Positions 15,801 to 21,305 of a stretch of DNA of 21,305 nucleotides are shown one piece after another. The notes below the pieces were generated by a model. The model was not told where the DNA came from and did no database searches. It was given only the letters and a program-made list of their open reading frames with translations. Position numbers and translations under genes: made by a program. The first letter of the stretch is position 1; the number at the start of each line of letters is the position of its first letter. This DNA is from Saccoglossus kowalevskii (Eukaryota > Hemichordata > Enteropneusta > Harrimaniidae). Location of the stretch: contig NW_003145299.1 in assembly GCF_000003605.2 (NCBI RefSeq), forward strand, positions 8,133 through 29,437. Direction: 5' to 3'.

Positions 15801-18800
15801 ATGAACTTTACTTTCAGCTGAAAATTAAAAATCTCTGAACAGTTCATGTGTGCAGCCAAGAGAAAAAAAGAAAAACAAAACGTCTTAATTTACAGTGAGA
15901 TTGAAATGTTACTCAATAACCTGTACAACATATTTTACAGGATAGTCCTGACAACATGATTGGTTATGATATGCACATTGCTTTGCCCAATTGCCAAAAA
16001 TGCCTAAATATTTCTTTGGAGTAATGAATTCTTGTTTTTACTTGCTTAATCAGAGAAATATCAATTTTGTTTTCTGAATTTTCTTTCAGTCACTTGATGG
16101 GCATGTTCTACAGGACAATAAGAATGGTAGATCATGGGATAAAACCACTGTAAGTATATAACACAATGTTAACAAACATTTGGTCTTCATATTTATTTGC
16201 TTGATGCATCTTTTTACTGGTGCTCCACTGTACATGAATTCACAAAGTCTTGTGCTAAATTATTGCAGTTCACAATAATTCAGAACTAGGGTCACCCCTG
16301 AAATATTTTCCACAATTTACCATCAAATATTTCACAACATAGTCTCAAGTCTAAGAAAAATAAATTAAGTTATAAATAAAATAAAATAATAAATTAAATA
16401 ATAAAGTTATTTGTTTACAGCTATGTATTTGATGGTAAGCCTCCTGATTTGAAATCTGGTGAACTTTCCAAAAGAGCTGAGAAGCGTGAGGAAGCGGAAA
16501 AAGCGCTTGCCAAGGCTGAAGAGGAAGGAGAGACAGAGAACGTTAACAAGTATCAAAGGAGATTGGTGAAAGTCACAAAAGAACACAATGAGGAATGTAA
16601 AAAGCTGTTAACATTCATGGGAATTCCATATCTTGATGTAAGAATTAAATCTGCATGTACATTTGGGTGGATTCACAAATGTAAACCATTCTTGTTGGTA
16701 AAATCGTCCAAACTATGACTTGGCTATTGTCCAATTTGCACAGTTTTGCTGAAGCTAATCGTCCATGGCCGTTTCTACAAACCTATGTGTGATTGTGTTA
16801 GAAAATCCTGTATTTGATCTCGGTTAAATGGAATCATTCAATTGGGTATGCCAAGTAGCTGGATCCATCAATCCGCATTCCTGTAATAACAATTTACACC
16901 AAATAAAATTAATAGATTTTGCTGTCTAAAATCACGCCATAGCCTGACTGATAAAACATGTGACTTTGCATTTGATTTTCCATGGAAATGCATCCTAACC
17001 CATATCTTTGTGTTACATTTACCATAGAAACACACCAGAGCATGTGCTGTTTGATTTCATCAAATAAAAGTTTATATAGGGAATTCTGCTTGGGTATACA
17101 TGTAATAGTAATGTAACTGCCAAATAAATGAAACTTGGTGGCAAAAATGTCACAAGGCTGGTGCTGCAGTTTTTTATGGTTTTGTTGATACCTACATGTA
17201 TACATCCTTGCAGTCATTCATTATCCCCTCTTTTTCTGAAAAACAAATTGAAATATTTATGACATTTGTAGTTATTTCAATCTCGGAATACATGCTTTTA
17301 AGCATATTGGATAAGAACCTGCAGGTTGTCACAAGTTGTACCCCTTGGTATTCTCAAATTTACCTTTCTAGGCCCCTGGAGAAGCAGAGGCTCAGTGTGC
17401 GGAGTTGGTGAAAGCTGGTAAAGTGTATGCGACTGCCACAGAGGATATGGATAGTCTGACTTTTGGATCCTCTACTGTTGTTAGGCACATGACATTCAGT
17501 GAAGCCAGGTTAGTACTTTGTTCCAAATTTGGTTGAACTATTGGTCATGTATTTAGTGTAAGTGCTACATCATGCTTACTGCTGATCTCACGTATGTGCC
17601 TGAGACATGAGGCTGACTTGTTAAAATTTATATACTACACAAATTCTTAATGTTTTGCTGAGCTAAATGTTCAATCAAATAAATTCAAAAATGGGATACC
17701 CAAACATGGAAACGATGACTTTGCAATTACCCCAGTAAGATTAAAGAACGGTGGTCATCGTGCAGCACGTGTTTGATTTTCATGTAAACAAAGAATGTAT
17801 TTTACATTGCTGTATACGTCACTGAGTCCCATATCGAACAGGATGCGGCGTGACGATCTCCACCCAATATTAAGCCCTACTATGACAGGCATTCAAATTG
17901 AAAACCAATCCCAAAAATATACTAATGAGGTTGTTAACTTTTAAAATATATTGGTTGCAGTCCATCCTTGTACATGTATATTATAAGTATAAATAATACT
18001 GTAAAAACTGTATTAATGGCATGCATGTATAAACCGAAAATATTTTTTTCTTGTGCACGAATTATAAAAATACTTTTTAAATCAATTCAATACATTTGCC
18101 ATGATTATATATAGTGACAAGGAACTGAAGATTAGCCCATCAATGACAGGGTGGTTCATGTTCACAAAGTCATTTGATGATCTACTTATGTTTACTGAGA
18201 AAATTTACTATCTCTATTCATTGTTTGGAAACATTAATTTTCTTGCCGCATGCCTGCAGTTACATCTCTGTTGTAAGATATTGAAGTTCATGTTTTGGGG
18301 AAATTGATCAGTGGAAAAGTGCATGTTAATATGAACATTGTGAAAGCAAATTAATAAATGTGAACCACACATTACTGTTTTATTTATTTTTTTCATTTCA
18401 TTTCCTTGTATAAATAATTTCTTTGTTGTATTATTTCCCAAAAAGTTCAAATGTTAATTAAAAAATACAATTTAAAATCCTTTTTTGCAAAATTGTGAAT
18501 TAAAGACACATTTAATAATTAATGTTAATTAACTGGGTGTATGAACTATGACAGTTTTTATGATACTTGTCATTACATAGCAATGACACTTAAAATGTTG
18601 TTTGAAGACGACAAATAAAATGTTGTCTCCAAGTGTAATCATCTTTTGTTCTCTGTAGGAAGATGCCTTGTCAAGAATATAATTTGAATAATATTCTGGC
18701 TGAACTAGAGCTATCCCAGGATGAGGTAATGTCTCTCACTTTCACTCTGATGTTTTTTCCTGTCATCCCAGTTGTTAGGAACAACGTAAAACTTGAAGTG

Positions 18801-20680
18801 TGTGGTTTTGCATAAAATGACTATTTTATTAATGGCAATAATAGTTTATTATTATAATAATCATATTATATAATTTTGGTTCTTGTAGTCACTAGTGCCT
18901 ATTCAATTACAATTGTGAATGTGTAAACTCAGTTGAGCTGTTATCACCGAAAAAAAAAAAAAAGTTTTCAATGCCGTTTTTACCCAGATAACATTATATA
19001 CAGATAGAATTGAAAGTTGCTTTCTGCCATTCTGTTTCAGTTTATTGATTTATGCATATTACTTGGGTGTGATTATTGTGATTCTATCAGAGGTATTGGA
19101 CCAAAGAGGGCTATAGACCTTATTAGACAGCACAAAACCATAGAAGAAGTCATTGCACATCTTGATTCAAAGGTCTGTATAAAAATCACCAGCTCTGTAT
19201 GATCATAAAGAGAAACACAACTGTATGTCCTCTATATGCTTTTGTCTTTAGCTTTGAATGTATGCATCATTCTACTTGATATGTCACTCCAAGTGCCTAG
19301 CTAGTCCAAGCTGCAATTGTGATGAGTTGCTGCTGACAGTAGATTCTATTGTTAGGCATTGGGGGAGAAAATATCACATGGATTTCCAGATCAAAATCAA
19401 GAACTAAAATTAGTTGGTGAAATTTATGTCGCTACATCAGCAATCAATTTGTATATTGTACATCCCCGATCATAAGCCCAGAGGCCTCAACATGTAAAAT
19501 CAGGGGAAAGATGATTTTTTTGGGGTTTTTTTGGTTTACTATTGTAACCCTCTTACCATCCACAAAAAATTATCCTAATTACATTTTTCGTTCTCCATGC
19601 CAGGCGCAGAGAATATTAGTCTTTTTGAAGAAAAAAGCAAACAAGTCGTCATTGATTTCTGTAACACTGTTACAATGAAGAAACGAACATGTTCATAAAA
19701 ATACACACATTTTATTACAATACGATTTACATACAGTCTGAATTTACGGGTAGGGTAGGGTATGTTGGAAAACAGTCAAAGGCAAGATTGTCTTCGTTGT
19801 GGGATGTTTTTCGCAAACTTCTTGCAAATTAATTCGAAAGGTAAACTAAGTGTGGAGGTAGCAGGGGTTTTTCTTTAAAAAAAATGAACAAGAAGGAGCA
19901 CACACAGGCGGATCGACCTGGAAACTCCATATCGGGAGGTTTCTGTGTCGTTTTAATGATGTATCTATCGCCATTGAAATATTTTCGGAGTAATTTTAGT
20001 GTATTTGGTGTCCATTGTCAGCTGGTGTTGCTGGGAAGTTTTCATGGAGAAAAATATATTTGAGAAAATAAATATACCGTATTTATGACATAAAAGTTCA
20101 ATTAGCAATTTGGTAAAAGGGCGCCATCAGGGAGTATCAGGGTGCTGTTTCCAGGTTTAGAAAAAACCCTTGGTAGTATTTAAACACCTTTCACGTTCGC
20201 CAACCGGTCACGTTGACTAATTCACACCCTATTGATGATAGTCTCAATGGATTAGATTATTCGGAATGTAAAACAATGTCCAATGACCAGGTTTCAATAA
20301 CCAAACTACCATACTAAGTAAGATTTGTATGCAGTGAAACACACTTATACCTGTATATTTTAATAAATGTCAAAGATGCTCGATAAAAACACCCAGGGCT
20401 TATTATCGGGGATGGCCTTCAACTCATTAAATGTCTAAAAATATAGGGGTGGGCTTATATTCTGGGAGTGGCTTATGGTTGGGAAGTACGGTACAAAAAT
20501 GTTTTTTCATGATTTGTTAAAATTAGCTCTTTTTAGTTTGTGTTTATCAGACCTTGAACTATAATTCTTCATTTTTACAATTTTTATTTACAGAAGTATA
20601 CTGTTCCTGATGGGTGGTTGTACAAAGAAGCAAGGGAATTGTTTAAAAAACCAAATGTTACTGCAGGTGTTGATATAGAG
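12738..20680 (+). CDS. FEN1: FEN1, flap structure-specific endonuclease 1 (spliced, 3' end missing)
   Basis: Eight coding exons: 12738-12819, 14537-14639, 16090-16149, 16421-16637, 17372-17508, 18659-18725, 19041-19172 and 20594-20680; intron phases 1,2,2,0,2,0,0,0. They join to 295 residues that align with human FEN1 without a gap through the active-site residues. Visible catalytic and substrate residues keep human numbering: Asp34, Tyr40, Arg47, Arg70, Asp86, Lys93, Arg100, Glu158, Glu160, Asp179, Asp181 and Asp233. The N-terminal XPG domain, helical cap (about 83-154), internal XPG domain and the start of the helix-two-turn-helix region (GIGPKRA, 240-246) are present. FEN1 removes 5' flaps in lagging-strand replication and long-patch base-excision repair. 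The C-terminal part, including the PCNA-binding box, lies beyond 21305. Human FEN1 has 380 residues. Confidence 0.96.
12820..14536 (+). other. FEN1: FEN1 intron 1
   Basis: 1.7 kb. Around 13160-13600 it carries a diverged dispersed repeat: 13303-13388 resembles 19648-19733 in intron 7 (shared GTCATTGATTT, TTATTACAAT and ATTTACATA blocks in order). Open frames at 13335-13604 and 13752-14054 have no recognisable domain. An octamer-like ATGCAAAT lies near 13922. Confidence 0.6.
14537..14639 (+). CDS. FEN1: FEN1 exon 2 (residues 28-62)
   Basis: The acceptor ATTGCAG precedes 14537 and the donor GTGAGA follows 14639. It encodes [20 protein letters not shown] then [14 protein letters not shown], carrying Asp34 (metal), Tyr40 (stacks on the flap base) and Arg47. 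Phase 2, with Ser62 split. Confidence 0.95.
14640..16089 (+). other. FEN1: FEN1 intron 2
   Basis: 1.45 kb. Near 14848-14873, TTTCATTCAAACTTGGT is the reverse complement of the family A core ACCAAGTTTGAATGAAA, so a repeat relic is present. The segment from about 15187 to 15960 is GC-richer and coding-like (separate entry). No FEN1 exon is missing between exons 2 and 3. Confidence 0.6.
15187..15960. other. Unidentified GC-richer, coding-like island in FEN1 intron 2
   Basis: On the plus strand a 62-codon stop-to-stop frame without an ATG at its start runs 15187-15372 and contains [20 protein letters not shown]. In another frame, segments of roughly 37-42 codons separated by single stops run from about 15505; one (15630-15740) contains [20 protein letters not shown]. 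The minus strand also has open frames (15212-15424, 15626-15859), so direction is uncertain. I do not recognise the peptides. The island could be a decayed coding remnant of a mobile element, or a chance effect of higher GC. Confidence 0.3.
16090..16149 (+). CDS. FEN1: FEN1 exon 3 (residues 62-82)
   Basis: Only 60 nt. The acceptor TTCTTTCAG precedes 16090 and the donor GTAAGT follows 16149. It encodes [20 protein letters not shown], with Arg70. Phase 2 at both ends, so skipping it would keep the frame but remove a core helix. Confidence 0.94.
16421..16637 (+). CDS. FEN1: FEN1 exon 4 (residues 82-154, helical cap)
   Basis: The acceptor TTTACAG precedes 16421 and the donor GTAAGA follows 16637. 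It starts [18 protein letters not shown] (83-100) with Asp86, Lys93 and Arg100. It then encodes a charged helical segment rich in Lys, Glu and Ala (about 101-128), the cap through which the 5' flap threads, and ends in [15 protein letters not shown]. Confidence 0.96.
16638..17371 (+). other. FEN1: FEN1 intron 4
   Basis: 734 bp of AT-rich intron. A minus-strand open frame (16909-17217) and the partly overlapping plus frame across exon 5 have no recognisable domain. No repeat array is visible. Confidence 0.65.
17372..17508 (+). CDS. FEN1: FEN1 exon 5 (residues 155-200)
   Basis: The acceptor TTTCTAG precedes 17372 and the donor GTTAGT follows 17508. [20 protein letters not shown] carries Glu158 and Glu160; [13 protein letters not shown] carries Asp179 and Asp181. 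These four residues hold the catalytic metals. Phase 2 at the end. Confidence 0.96.
17509..18658 (+). other. FEN1: FEN1 intron 5
   Basis: 1.15 kb, very AT-rich from about 17930. The part 17740-17880 is GC-richer but has no frame I recognise. Nothing else is supported. Confidence 0.65.
18659..18725 (+). CDS. FEN1: FEN1 exon 6 (residues 200-222)
   Basis: 67 nt between the acceptor CTCTGTAG and the donor GTAATG. It encodes [20 protein letters not shown] then QDE, the variable helix before the last catalytic Asp. It is identified by length and by perfect phase continuity with exons 5 and 7. Confidence 0.92.
18726..19040 (+). other. FEN1: FEN1 intron 6 with poly(A) run
   Basis: 315 bp intron with an ATTATTATAATAAT-type stretch near 18847 and a run of about 14 A residues near 18950-18963. 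No gene is visible. Confidence 0.65.
19041..19172 (+). CDS. FEN1: FEN1 exon 7 (residues 223-266, Asp233 and H2TH)
   Basis: The acceptor CTGTTTCAG precedes 19041. [20 protein letters not shown] places Asp233 in GCDYC (human has GSDYC), followed by the helix-two-turn-helix [20 protein letters not shown] that binds the downstream duplex. The donor is GTCTGT, weaker than the others, but the exon length matches human exactly when joined to exon 8. Confidence 0.95.
19461..20414. mobile_element. Candidate MITE-like element with 19-bp inverted ends, FEN1 intron 7
   Basis: CATCCCCGATCATAAGCCC (19461-19479) is the inverse of GGGCTTATTATCGGGGATG (20396-20414) with one mismatch. The enclosed 0.95 kb has no clear coding frame and includes a block (19648-19733) related to 13303-13388 in intron 1. 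Beyond the right end, GGGTGGGCTTATA and GTGGCTTATG repeat the same GGCTTAT core. Target-site duplications were not evident, so the pair might be two insertions of a shorter repeat rather than the ends of one element. Confidence 0.45.
20594..20680 (+). CDS. FEN1: FEN1 exon 8 (residues 267-295), last visible exon
   Basis: The acceptor ATTTACAG precedes 20594 and the donor GTAATA follows 20680. It encodes [20 protein letters not shown] and NVTAGVDIE, matching human [20 protein letters not shown]. An internal CAG|GTGTTG (20664-20672) looks like an alternative donor, but using it would shift the frame to phase 1. Confidence 0.92.
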
Positions 20681-21069
20681 GTAATAAATGATTAGTTTAA
20701 CAGAGGTCAATGCGATATTCTCTCAATGAGAACATTATAAATTTAGTCCCCCATTCTCCTGTCCTCCTCCTCCACTTGGTCTGGACCTGTATCATGGACT
20801 TGCCTTGGCTAATCACATTCAAACCACACACGCACACATCATGTATTTTGGGATATGTCGCCTCTATTCGTTTCATGGTCTTGTGCAAGATGGATGAATG
20901 GGGAGGGGGGGGGTCATTTTATTAAAAATTCATCATTTCTGCCATTTAGGTATGGATTAATTTCGTTCAAACAAAGTACATAATTGGACATTATGGCATG
21001 TTGATGCTATCATAATGTCATTTTTTTTTTGGAGATCAGATTCAAAATGCCAGACTGGTGGTCATTTTT

Positions 21070-21101
21070 GACTCCCATGTGCGAAGCACAAAATGGGAGT
21101 C
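21070..21101. repeat. Family B terminal hairpin
   Basis: GACTCCCATGTGC (21070-21082), loop GAA, GCAC, a 3-base bulge AAA, then ATGGGAGTC (21093-21101) form a 13-bp imperfect stem. GGGAGTCTTTGCAGTTA (21095-21111) is the exact inverse of 7038-7054, so this is the end of a family B element whose body extends right, towards and probably past the window edge. Confidence 0.75.
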
Positions 21102-21111
21102 TTTGCAGTTA

Positions 21112-21144
<33 letters not shown>

Positions 21145-21151
21145 TATGTGT
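21112..21151. repeat. (GT)n microsatellite beside the hairpin
   Basis: About 40 bases of GT repeats with two TATG interruptions, directly next to the family B hairpin in FEN1 intron 8 (20681 onward). Intron 8 also has a G run near 20900-20910; no further FEN1 exon is seen before 21305. Confidence 0.9.
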
Positions 21152-21305
21152 ACTTGGATTGCTATATGTTGCGAGGACAAAAATACAGATATATAGCTAC
21201 TTCCGAGGACATACACACCTTCCGAGGACCTTTTTCATAGTCCTCGGAAAACATAATTTATATTAATAGTTAATTCGATTATTAATACGTTTTGCGTAGC
21301 TTAGG

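Overview
This window is nuclear DNA from an animal, most likely a marine invertebrate (a lophotrochozoan such as a mollusc, or a non-vertebrate deuterostome; the sequence does not settle which). It is AT-rich, its genes are split into short exons with canonical GT/AG introns, and the introns are full of tandem and dispersed repeats. No bacterial operon, CRISPR array, rRNA, tRNA or intact transposase/reverse transcriptase gene was recognised.

Two conserved housekeeping genes fill the window, head to head. On the minus strand, positions 456-12120 carry the first 11 coding exons (517 residues) of DDX27, a DEAD-box RNA helicase of nucleolar large-subunit ribosome assembly; the last exons lie beyond position 1. 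On the plus strand, positions 12738-20680 carry the first 8 coding exons (295 residues) of FEN1, the flap endonuclease of Okazaki-fragment maturation and long-patch base-excision repair; its C-terminal exons lie beyond position 21305. All exon joins keep the reading frame, and all diagnostic residues that fall within the window are present. The start codons are 617 bp apart, so 12121-12737 probably acts as a shared divergent promoter. It contains an E2F-like site and a very short upstream ORF on each side.

The gene-poor sequence is intronic. DDX27 introns hold a 45-bp minisatellite (about 1516-2180), a perfect 55-bp duplication (2196-2305), a roughly 1-kb repeat with inverted ends and a terminal hairpin (3967-4998, 'family A'), a roughly 1.3-kb element with an internal ~145-bp tandem array and a similar hairpin end (5746-7063, 'family B'), further family-B copies in introns 2 and 3, and a 20-21-bp minisatellite (9184-9405). 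FEN1 introns hold an element with 19-bp inverted ends (19461-20414), a diverged relative of part of it (about 13300-13390), a GC-richer coding-like island (about 15187-15960) and the hairpin end of another family-B element (from 21070).

The observations most worth a second look are: an in-frame 37-residue extension upstream of the FEN1 start that has the composition of a mitochondrial targeting sequence; two otherwise different repeat families that share one end design; and DDX27 intron 3, which consists almost entirely of family-B repeat. I found no multi-gene novel system here and do not claim one.
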